From: Byssochlamys sp. IMV 00236
Taxonomy: Eukaryota > Ascomycota > Eurotiomycetes > Eurotiales > Thermoascaceae
Direction: 5' to 3'
NCBI GenBank assembly: GCA_001931875.2
Contig: MSJH02000814.1
Location: 232,088 to 296,087, forward strand
Length of the DNA: 64,000 bases
Every line of letters starts with the position of its first letter. Within the stretch, counting starts at the first letter, position 1. Made by a program: the position numbers and the translations under genes. The notes under the pieces are model-generated. The model saw only the letters and a list, made by a program, of their open reading frames with translations. It was not told where the DNA came from and made no database searches. Below, in pieces: positions 11,699-21,073 of this stretch.

Positions 11699-12730
11699 AT
11701 GGAGAAGTCTTCTGCTCCGCTTGAGCGGTCTCAGGATGACTTGCTTCGCACAGCCGCCCTTTCAACGTCAGCCGGCTTCAGAACGCGACGCGATCGTACT
11801 ATCTCCCGGATATTCCGTCGCGTCCTAACTGCCGTATGCTTCGGCTTGGTGATCTACATCTTTCTGAGTCGCTTCAGCACCAGCCGTACTCATACACACG
11901 CATCTTCCCACAACGAGGAACTTCAAGCGGTCAGCGGAAAGCGTCCAAATGGGGACCACGACACTGAAGAGGCGTTTCCGCTCTCGTCGGCCTCGTCGAA
12001 ACGAGTGCCGTTGGAGGCTCACATCATGAGCAAATGTCCAGATGCCCAGGACTGTCTGCAGCAATTGGTTGTTCCTGCAATGGAACGGATCAATGACAAG
12101 GTCGACTTCATTCTATCATTCATTGCAAGGTAAGCATCTGCCTACAATATTCATTTTCTTGGCATTTGTCTTGAAGTGCCTCGCAGGATAACTAACTGAG
12201 AGTCTCGCAGTGTCTCCGAGAAGACTTCGGAAGTTGACTGCAAACATGGACCCGCAGAATGCATTGGTAATATGCTCATGCTCTGTGCCGCCAATCTTCC
12301 CTTCCCTCCCAAGGACAACGCCGAATCGTCACTTACTCTAGGACGCACGCCTACAATCCGCTGGCTTGGGTTTTCGAACTGTCTTATCAACTCGTATGAA
12401 GAGATTCCTGACCGTAATCTTGTCGAGGATTGCGCTCTCGAGCATGGAATCGATTTCGATGCTCTCAACCATTGTGCAAGCCAGCAGGACGATGAAGATC
12501 CCAGTGACGAATTCGGTGATGCCCCCCTTAGCGGAATCGCACTGCTGCGGGAAAGCGCGCAGAGAAGTGCGAAACTGGGAGTGACAACGAGCTGCACGGT
12601 ACGCGTAGACAACTCAGTATGGTGTATACGAGATGGCGGAGTATGGAAGGACTGCGTGAAGGATGGCAAAGCCAGAAATGTCTCCGTACTGGTTGATGAG
12701 GTGGAGAGACTCTACAAGGAAAGAAATTAA
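11699..12730 (+). CDS. GILT-family-like protein with N-terminal membrane anchor (316 aa)
   Basis: Two exons (11699-12129, 12211-12730) join in phase; the intron has a clear CTAAC branch site. The protein has a cytosolic basic N-terminus, one hydrophobic segment (about residues 41-60, RVLTAVCFGLVIYIFLS) and a luminal/extracellular remainder, so type II topology is inferred. After the anchor comes SKCPDAQDCLQQLVVPAM. The post-intron part opens with CKHGPAECIGNMLMLC, which matches the GILT signature CXHGXXECXXNXXXXC. GILT proteins are thiol reductases that normally use a CXXC site; here the two cysteines before the signature are spaced CX5C. Later cysteines (SNCLIN, EDCALEHG, NHCAS, TSCTV, VWCIRD, KDCVK) suggest a disulfide-rich luminal fold. 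Activity as a thiol reductase is uncertain. Confidence 0.8.
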
Positions 12731-13726
12731 GCCGTCGTGAGAGGAAGGTCTCTTCCGCATGACGGATGGACCCGTTCGCTAGTTATGGCCCAAAGTAGTC
12801 GTCTTTGACAACATGTGTACTATCGGGGGATCCTGCACGTTATCGTTCTTTTTGGTCTATTATTCCAACGAACAAAATGCCCAATCCGTCGAGCAGACGG
12901 ATATAACCTTGATATTACCTACTCGTTCGATACCCCCGTTATTCAGAATAATACCATGCTCAAGTATTCATAGCAGAAAATGCAGTACATTAATCTTCAT
13001 ATAGTGAACCAAATATACATTCATCACATGGAATGACCAGAACCTTTTAAAGGTCCAAGGTAGCATGAACCAGGCTACTACCTTCATACTAGTACTGTTA
13101 CTTCGCTCCATGGGCTATGAAACCTTGTAACTATATGTAAGGTTCAGACCGCCCTGCTTCTAACCGATCCTAGATCTTTGGAGCCGATATCAGTAGTAGT
13201 TTAGCATGGAAATCTGTGGGCCTGTTGCCTTGCATGTTGATCTTCTAGCACCAGTAAATGTCCGGAGCCGAGCACAGCCCATGGCACCTCTTAAAATGAG
13301 AAAATCCTTACCTCTATAAATGAGACAATATGGCCTATAAAGTCGACTTACTTCTGGTACGACCACAAAAGTTTGTACTTCTCAAAGCTGGATTTCTCCT
13401 GACCTTGCTTATAGAGCCATTGGTCCATAACCCATTTTCATACCACGGGGGCCTTGCGTTTTGCACTAGGAGTTACGAAGAACGAGAACGTGGAATATAA
13501 AAGGAATATGTCATTGACAGAGGGATTACGGGCAGGGAATGGTTTATAGTAACATCTGAGGTCGGTCCAGACTTGGGTGCTTGACTTTGCATACGGCATA
13601 GATCAGCCAGCCGTCTGACATATTCTACTCTTCTAACCACTGAGATAATACTCCATCGACTTATCATTACACTATCAAATCCCACATCTAAAGAATATAC
13701 ACATATACACGAAAAGAGACACCGCG
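12731..13726. other. Intergenic, about 1 kb
   Basis: Likely 3' UTR of the GILT-like gene and promoter of the membrane-protein gene at 13727. No supportable gene or RNA. Confidence 0.6.
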
Positions 13727-14576
13727 ATGACTACCGCAAACTCCAGAGACGCTGTTGTAGAGATCCACGAACTCGCAAACAGTCCGTCCTGCAATGGCGC
13801 AAACGACCGTCCTCCTAGCTATTCTTCTCATGCTTCCCCTTTCCAGCCATGGTACAAGGCTCCCAAGAGAGTGATAACGTGCAGCTTTACGAGCTGTGCG
13901 GTTGTTACGATTGCTGTGTGTCTGCTCGCGATTTCTTTCAATATGCTGCTTTTTGCGGGACATGCTATCCACGCAGTTCGAAATTCCCCTCAAGGATCAG
14001 ACGTTGGCGATGACCCGGAGTGGCCAAAAAAGATCGACCGCAGCTTCCACGTCTGGATCATCTGCATGGCAAGCATCACTTTCGTCCAGGCAGCCCTCAC
14101 TCTCTTCACTACACCACTGTCCGCCACGGTAGAAATCACGGGACGAGTGGTGTTTCATATGATATGCTATATCGTTCTCCATTTTGTTTATTATGGTATG
14201 TTTCACTTTGACGACGTCAATGGACATAACCGAATCACCAACCCAAATGGAATACCGAGGAAAATACTAGTTATTCCCGGATGGATAATAAGCGCTGGAA
14301 GGAAGTATCCGACTATCATATCTTGGACCTGCATGAAAAAGGATAACCAAGGCGACAGCTCCGTTGATTATGACTCGATCTGTCATACTGCAGTAAGTAC
14401 CATTTATTCTATTCTATACCTTCCCTTTTTTCGATATGGTATCTCTCTTGGAGACCAGCTTACTGACATTTTTCTTTTAGCTCACTGCAAAATATCTCGC
14501 AATAGCAATGACCGTCTTCTATATAGCAGCTTGCATTACCCTTATATTTTGTCTATGTGCCAGAATTTCACGTTAG
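13727..14576 (+). CDS. Four-transmembrane-segment protein, unknown function (253 aa)
   Basis: Two exons (13727-14392, 14481-14576) join in phase to 253 aa; the intron ends in a pyrimidine-rich TTTTCTTTTAG. Four hydrophobic segments are visible: about residues 49-72 (CAVVTIAVCLLAISFNMLLF), 106-122 (WIICMASITFVQAALTLF), 138-156 (VVFHMICYIVLHFVYYGMF) and 227-247 (LAIAMTVFYIAACITLIFCL). The N-terminus is polar with a PPSYSSH motif that could be a PY-type (PPxY) ubiquitin-ligase docking site. Small Cys-containing four-helix proteins of this kind are common as species-specific fungal membrane proteins. I do not recognise the family. Its stop codon overlaps the stop codon of a frame on the opposite strand. 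Confidence 0.7.
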
Positions 14577-14849
14577 CTCAACTGATTCCCTAGCAAGGAA
14601 ATGCCAGGATAGTTATCATAAGCCTCGTGGTCTCGCAGCTCTTCGTGGAGGATGGGATAACCTTTCAATGGATCGAATCTATTGGTAAGTATAGCAAGGT
14701 TCGTAACCTTGGGTAACTTCGGCGGATCCTTTTCATATAGCTCCCTATCGTCTGGAGCAAACTTGATGTTAGTGTCTGATTGTTCAAGAGGATATTTCAC
14801 GGCGTCACATCTCTCGGCTTTTCTGGATCTTTGAGACGTCGAGTATTGT
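14573..14849 (-). pseudogene. Possible 3'-terminal coding remnant
   Basis: On the minus strand an open stretch ends with TAA at 14573-14575, directly overlapping the stop codon of the plus-strand membrane protein. It reads like coding sequence (FAPDDRELYEKDPPKLPK, then RFDPLKGYPILHEELRDHEA): charged, proline-containing and not biased like a shadow frame. There is no ATG within the open part and no convincing exon upstream before 15350. Best guess is the last exon of a decayed gene. I cannot identify the family. Confidence 0.3.
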
Positions 14850-15350
14850 TATTCTAGCTCTTCCACTGTTCTTGAGGCACAGAACGGATATTTTGCTTTT
14901 GATATAGATCTACAAAACACACTTTGTTTAGTGGGAACATATGCAACCATTCTCGCACTGCAGACAAGATACACCGCCTAGCATATGCCTTTGTATGTCG
15001 CTCCCAGTACATGTTATTTCTTTTCAGCTTCGCGGAGCCCGCCGTGGTCTTATGGTCTTTGTTTGGGGGAACTGCCAACCATCCATTTCTGGACTGTTTG
15101 GTTCTAGATAGAAACACATTGGCTTCTTAGCGTTGTTTTCACTTCATCTTCACTAATTTCCCCTCACAACGCGTACTCCTTGCATTTGTCCTGTCCGATC
15201 TCCTAGTAAAATACATTATTACACCTCTTCTAGGAGATTTTGCTGGCATCTTGAACATAACTCTCCAGTTAGTACCAAAGACATGCTATAGTACCCCGCA
15301 AGAGGACTGACACTCATCGCGACAGAAGCAAGACTGGCGTCACTGACAAG
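14850..15350. other. Intergenic
   Basis: AT-rich stretch between the membrane-protein locus and the 15351 gene. Short frames only; it should contain the promoter of the 15351 gene. Confidence 0.5.
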
Positions 15351-16290
15351 ATGCCTTCCCACCCACTCAAAAGCGGTGGTCACTACAAGCAGAGTCATAT
15401 TGAAGACGAGGTCGACGATATTGTTCATGATTATGGGCGTATCAGCAAACCACATCCTCTTCTCAAAGAGGCACTTGAAAAGCCAGACAGCTATGCTCTT
15501 CTCTGGGAGGTGATCGAAACCCAGGTCTCTCTCATAAAGTCCCGCTCACAGGCATTTGAGGATGGCCATATCACCATCTATGACAAGGCTCTTCTGATCC
15601 TCACCAAGAATGGAAAAGAGATCATGGACATGGGAGCTTTGGAACTCTTCCTCGATGAATACGTTGGTATCCCTGCCAATGGAACCGTCGTCAAACAGCA
15701 GCATGTCTTAGACAAGCATGTCGCTCTCAAGAGCCTCTTGAAAAAGAGTAGGTCATATTGTCATGAACATATATCAACCTCTTCGATTGACATTTCGAAT
15801 AGTCGCCCATTTTGACAAGAGCACGGATGAAAAGACGGGCACCGACGCACCGGTCGGTGACTCTTCCTCCCCTCATCCTGAGAGTCAATGCTATGAAAGG
15901 GAGACGAAGTCTCATTCCAGCGATGACCCTGTCGACCCAAAGGTGGACGAGAGTATCGAGCGTATGCTGAACATCTACTTCAAAGCGAAGGAAGACTATC
16001 ATGCAACCAGTGGCGCTAGCCGTTCTGAGAAGCTTGAGGCTGTCAAATTTCTTCGGGACACAGCTGAGAATACGCTCAATTACCTTCAAGCGCATCGCAT
16101 AGCTGACAATACGATTGTGCCCGAGCTGCAGCGCTCCTTTGAGATGGCCAAGGAGGTGGCTACCTCCCTCTCCGGTGGCAGGAAGAGAAGATTCGAGATT
16201 CATGAGGGCCGTGGGGGATTCCACGGGGGCCGTTCTCGCTATGGATATAAACATCCAAAGTTCCGTGCAGGTGACTTCTATCGTCCATAG
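15351..16290 (+). CDS. Hypothetical protein with basic Gly/Arg-rich tail (294 aa)
   Basis: Two exons (15351-15747, 15803-16290) join in phase to 294 aa. The first ~130 residues look like a folded helical domain (HPLLKEALEKPDSYALLWEV, SLIKSRSQAFEDGHITIYDK, ALELFLDEYVGIPANG). A polar acidic linker follows, then a second helical part (ESIERMLNIYFKAKEDYHAT through AHRIADNTIVPELQRSFEMA). The last ~40 residues are basic and Gly/Arg/Tyr-rich (GGRKRRFE, GRGGFHGGRSRYGY), resembling an RGG-type nucleic-acid-binding tail. No family recognised; RNA or DNA binding is only suggested by the tail. Confidence 0.7.
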
Positions 16291-16692
16291 AGCTCAAGAT
16301 CATCGGCTTGTTTAGACCCTGACTATCAAATGAGTGGGTTCTGTGGCCTTGGCACCTGTATCTAACTGTACTTGATTGAACGGCCGGGAGAATAGTGGCG
16401 CGCTCGTCTATGGAGGGACGCAGTCTAATACCCCGGAATTTAATTCTAAAATCAACAGATCTTGTTAGCTTAATGAGTTGTTTGCCGTCGTAGATAATCT
16501 GTCCCGAGAAACGTCGATCTATCCAATTAGGGGCGTATGGAACCACACGTGATTGCGCCGGAGCGGAGCGAGACGCCTGACGGAGGTCTCAGATCATTTT
16601 ATCAATCTTCCCCTGATGGCGGGAATCTGTACCTCTTAGATGTTGGAGGATTCCAGAAAGGGATCTCCGGGGTCAGTTGCAGGTAAACCAGA
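16291..16692. other. Intergenic, 400 bp
   Basis: Probable 3' UTR of the preceding gene and promoter of the transporter gene. A CACACGTGATT segment near 16544 contains an E-box core. Nothing else seen. Confidence 0.5.
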
Positions 16693-18686
16693 ATGGTCCA
16701 AAAGGCCTCCGTGATACATCGCAGAGGGTTTCTGCCCCCTTTATCTCCGCTGTTCAGAGTCCCGTCCCGCCCCACCCTCTCAGCATCAGAAGATACACCG
16801 TCGAGCAGCTCTCCTGGGGCCTCAAATGCCCAGCTGACACCCAATTCCGATGGTCCTGGCGATGAGAGTTTCCTCTTGCCTCAGCCACCACGTGGAGTGG
16901 AACTACATAAGTTGCAGACAGATTTCAATCATGCCGAGGCACAGAGGAGCTCGTACGACCAACGCCAGGACGATTCAATTGACTACGCCCAAAGTTTTGA
17001 CTCTCGAGAGGGGTTCAAAGAGTTCCGTGGTCAGACAGGGTTCCTTGCAAATTATTCAGCGGCGGAGGAACGCGAGGTCGTGAGAAAGTTTGATAGACAT
17101 TTGGTATCTTTCTTGGCTTTACTTTATTTACTTTCCTTTTTGGATCGCTCAAGTAAGTGCTGCACATCCTAGTTGTCAGAGGTGGACACCATCCATGTTG
17201 TTTCTTTGTGTGCTAACTGATACTGCAGATATTGGTAACGCAAAGATCGCTGGTCTCGCCGACGATCTTGATCTGTCATCCTCGCAATATGAATGGCTAC
17301 TTACAGCTTTCTATATTACCTATATCCTCTTCGAATGGATGACTTTGATGTATCGCATTGTTCCCCCGCATGTATACATTTCGCTGTGTGTTCTTTCATG
17401 GGGGTTGATTGCATCTTTTCAATCTTTGGTTACTTCCTTTGGGTCATTGGTCGTGCTGCGTGCTTTACTTGGGATATCCGAGGCTGCATTTGGTCCCGGC
17501 GTTCCATTTTACCTTTCATTATTTTACAAGCGCGAGGAACAGGCATTCCGGACTGGCCTCTTCATTTCTGCTGCTCCTCTTGCGACTTCTTTTGCTAGCA
17601 GCTTGGCCTGGTTGATTGTCAAGCTTAGCGATAACGGTCTTATCGCACCTTGGCGCACGCTCTTCTTGGTGGAGGGATTCCCAAGCGTAGTTGTTGCCGT
17701 CATAGCATGGAAAGTTATCCCGGATAGCCCTGGGACAGCTCTCTTTCTCACTCGTCGGGAGAGAAAGGTTGCAAAGTTGCGGCTTCAGCTGCCTCAAGCT
17801 GAACCCCATCAATCTCAAAGCGGCAAGTTCGATTGGCGCCAGGTCGGAAATGTACTCGCAGATCCAAAATCCTATCTCATGGCTGTAAGGAATTCCGGAT
17901 TTTCCCAGTCGTCCAGAAGTTTGGCTGACCGCTGAATCCAGCTTATGTTTTTGAGTTGCAACGTGGCATTCAGCTCAATGCCGGTTTTCTTACCGACCAT
18001 TATCAAAGAGTATATCTCCCCGTACTATTCGCGCTCTCTGTAACCAAGCTAATGCCTCTAACAGTATGGGGTTCTCTCGCTCAGCTTCCCAGGCTCTTTC
18101 AGCGCCTCCGTACATAATCGCCTTCTTTGTTGTCCTGGTGACGGCATATTTCTCTGATCGCGACCGTGCTCGAAGTCCCTATCTCATCGTCCATGCTCTT
18201 CTTTCATCTCTTTCTTACCTTATTATAGCGGCCACTGGATACTTCCACTCTCATCTTGCACCCGAGGTACATACTGCCATTCGCTATTTCTGTATTTACC
18301 CGGCGACCTTTGGTTTCTTCTCCTCCATAACTATTATCATCACATGGTCTATGGATAACCGTGTCGCCAAAGAAGGGAAGGGTGCTGGGGTTGCCATTCT
18401 CAACATCATTGGACAATGCGGGCCACTCATTGGAACAAGGCTCTATCCCGAGAGTGATGGGCCGTGGTACGTGCCTGGTATGGTAGCGTGCTCGCTCTTT
18501 ATGGCTTCTGTGGTCATCATGGCGCTTGTATTGAGGTTGCTCTTGCAGAGGGATAACAGGAAGATGGCCGAGAAAGCGGACAGTATGGAGATGGGATCGC
18601 AGAGAGAGGAAAGAGAAGGTCTGATGGGCTCTGTGGCGGAAGCAGGACTCCCAGCCACGGACACGAAGTTCACATACATCATTTAG
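16693..18686 (+). CDS. MFS transporter, allantoate permease (ACS/Dal5) family
   Basis: Four exons (16693-17152, 17229-17884, 17942-18009, 18065-18686) join in phase to 601 aa. After a long polar N-terminus (~130 residues) the core starts VRKFDRHLVSFLALLYLLSFLDRSNIGNAKIAGL, the first helix and loop typical of the anion:cation symporter family. Further family features are LRALLGISEAAFGPGVPFYLSLFY, RTGLFISAAPLATSF (helices 4-5), PDSPGTALFLTRRERKVA (central loop), and MDNRVAKEGKGAGVAILNIIGQCGPLIG late in the protein. About twelve membrane segments fit. Members import organic anions such as allantoate, nicotinate, pantothenate or biotin precursors; the substrate cannot be told here. The start at 16693 gives the longest model; a shorter start downstream is possible because the N-terminal extension is low-complexity. 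Confidence 0.88.
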
Positions 18687-19559
18687 GCTATGTTCTCAAA
18701 CATCCAAGTTTGTTTACTCCTCTCAATTGCATTCCTGCACTGTTAGAGCCTCCTAGAATCCGCTATTATTGAACGTGCAGTTATAGATGCAACTGTTGGA
18801 GACAGGAAGTGCTTATATAAGCCCAGTATCTGCTTGTTCATTGGCGGAGAGGAGACCCGAAAGCGGTGGTCACGCATAACCTTCTTCGGACAACAACAAA
18901 GCTCTGTTCTCTCTTTACTTATTCTCACGAATTGACTCAAAATGAATCGCGGTGTCGGTTCGGGATCGACTGCTCTGAAAATCACTCTCACGGCTACCCG
19001 TCCATCGGCCCGATTCAGAGCATTCGGCCCAGCTCCGTCTTTAACTAGTAAGCTTCTCGGGCGGTTTCACCAGGTCCAAAGTTCTTCGCTCAGAATGACG
19101 CCGTTGACACAATGTCTGGGCTCTCGCTAGTGGCATACTCTGTCAGTGCAACTCTGTCAGTGCATCTCCAGCATCGGATTCCAGACTTGGAAGTTCCTAT
19201 TTCTCACACTGGAACAGCCAATCGCAGAGAAGGCCTGCCTATCATAGAATCCCAAGGAAGACGGAGAGACGATGTCATCTCGTACCGAGATATCGTAGCA
19301 ATTTCTACTATGGCTGACGGTAGTTCGGTGGTACAGCTCTCTTGGCGCTGGATCACCAAGGAAGTGGCCTGGTCTTTCTTTTGCCATGACGATAGTCATC
19401 TGCTCTCCTGCGTAAAAAGACTGGTCGCTAGGCTGTCGCCAACTCTTCTCTAGTTGTATGTTCGGGTAGTAATTGAATCGTTTTTCTCAGCTTTCATATT
19501 CAGAGAGCGCCTTGTTTATCCCAGCTTTACCCTCGTATCTACACATACGGGCTTCAGTC
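18687..19559. other. Intergenic with a TATA-driven candidate short transcript
   Basis: A TATATAA element near 18815 precedes a CT/AC-rich leader and an ATG at 18942 opening a 62-codon frame (MNRGVGSGSTALKITL..., Arg-rich, presequence-like). No second exon could be joined. This may be a short protein gene, an upstream ORF, or an alternative first exon of the SDR gene. Direct near-repeats (CTCTGTCAGTGCA) occur at about 19138-19163. Confidence 0.35.
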
Positions 19560-20573
19560 ATGTTCTTTTTTATCTCGCGCATACCATGCGCGCCTCGAGC
19601 GCTATCCAGGAGAACTATTCGGCAGGCCCTACCCCTGCGAGCTGGATACGCGACGACCACGAATATCCAAACGAAGCTACCTGGAGGGAAGGAGGCGAAG
19701 AATCCACAGCGGTTCAGAGAATTCAATCTGGAGAACCGCACTTTTACTGTAACTGGGGGTGCCAGAGGGCTTGGTCTATGTATGGCGGAAGCATTGATGG
19801 AAGCTGGCGCAAAAGGTATTTCCCTGCATATTGTCTCTCAGGAGCAGGTTACTTGTGTATCCACGAAGGCTAATAGGCCCTTCCGATCAGTATACTGTCT
19901 GGACAGGTTGGAGAAGCCAGATCCCGAATTCCAGAAAGCGCAGGAACGCGCGGTCAAGTCAGAATATGGAGGGGCCATGGAATATCGACGAATCGACGTC
20001 CGTGACCATGTCAACGTGAATAATGTCATGGCCGAAATCGCAGCGGAGTCACAACGACTAGACGGCATGATTGCCGCGGCCGGAATCAACCACTTGCAGA
20101 GCGCGCTTGATCATTCCCAAGAAGCTCTAGAGGAGGTCATGCAGATCAACTACAACGGAGTCTTCAACTCTGCTACCGCAGCAGCACGACAGATGTTTCA
20201 CTACAAGTGCAACGGGTCCATTCTGCTCGTCGCCAGTATGAGCGGAGTTATCGCAAACAAGGGAATGAGCTCTCCCGTCTATAACTCCTCCAAAGCCGCC
20301 GTCATCCAGCTAGGACGGTGTCTCGCTATGGAATGGGGCCGTCATGGCATCCGCGTCAACAGCCTGTGTCCGGGACACATCGTCACTCCAATGGTTGATA
20401 TGGTCTTCAAGAAGACCCCTGAGGTCCGCACAATGTGGGAGGCGGAGAACATGCTGGGCAGACTTGCAAAACCAGAGGAGTTCCGTGGCGCTGCGCTCTT
20501 CGCGCTTAGTGATGCCAGCAGCTTCATGACCGGAAGCACCATGCTCATTGACGGTGGTCACACCGCTTGGTAA
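19560..20573 (+). CDS. Short-chain dehydrogenase/reductase, probably mitochondrial
   Basis: Two exons (19560-19815, 19891-20573) join in phase at EAGAK|VYCLDRLEKPDPEF to give 312 aa. The intron could be read through, but splicing restores the expected beta2 end with its acidic residue. The N-terminus (MFFFISRIPCAPRALSRRTI...RAGYATTT) looks like a mitochondrial presequence, which is why I chose this ATG over the in-frame one at 19473. Cofactor motif TGGARGLG is at 65-72, AAGIN near 148-152, catalytic Ser near 201-203 and YNSSK with Tyr216 and Lys220. The sequence resembles the sorbose/xylulose/mannitol-type SDRs that reduce sugars with NADPH. VYCLDR places an Asp where NADPH/NADH choice is set; the substrate is unknown. 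Confidence 0.88.
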   Translation: MFFFISRIPCAPRALSRRTIRQALPLRAGYATTTNIQTKLPGGKEAKNPQRFREFNLENRTFTVTGGARGLGLCMAEALMEAGAKGISLHIVSQEQVTCVSTKANRPFRSVYCLDRLEKPDPEFQKAQERAVKSEYGGAMEYRRIDVRDHVNVNNVMAEIAAESQRLDGMIAAAGINHLQSALDHSQEALEEVMQINYNGVFNSATAAARQMFHYKCNGSILLVASMSGVIANKGMSSPVYNSSKAAVIQLGRCLAMEWGRHGIRVNSLCPGHIVTPMVDMVFKKTPEVRTMWEAENMLGRLAKPEEFRGAALFALSDASSFMTGSTMLIDGGHTAW

Positions 20574-21073
20574 ATGGCTTTTACGCTCTATTTCTTATCT
20601 TCAGCCTTGTAGAGCTATTTCATCATGACTGGGAGGCTGTTACTTGAATTGCGTTTTGTTCCAAGTCTACTGAGGAAAAAAGCGTTCTGAGCGGAAACCA
20701 AGTTTTATCCTGAGCGTCCTTTTTCTGCAATACCTGGTTTGTTTTTCGAATGTAACATGGATTGTGTTTCGTTTTTCCTTGCTAGTGAAGTAGCTACTTG
20801 GGAGTTTTTTTGTTTGATTATTATAGTTATAGAGTTTCCTTTCTAGTCTCGTGTCTTGCAGCTTATATATACGGTGTTTCCCATGTTCACAGCAGCCCAT
20901 AATATACGAGAGACGGCTATGGAGAGAAAAAAGTTGTCTTTGTGACCTACTCAGATCTGAAGCGAGGAACAATATATGAGTTCAGTTCCAGTTTCATTAT
21001 TTTATAATATCTCATGAATCAATTAAGGCGTATCTCCTAGCAAGGGTACTATCTTGCGTTTCTTCTCATTACA
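20574..21073. other. Intergenic, convergent 3' ends
   Basis: AT-rich, with homopolymer T runs near 20806-20815. Probable 3' UTRs of the SDR gene and of gcpD. No gene seen. Confidence 0.6.

Noticed and set aside
19473..19559. Upstream in-frame ATG extending the SDR by 29 residues
   Set aside because: The extension is not presequence-like, whereas the ATG at 19560 begins a typical mitochondrial targeting sequence.
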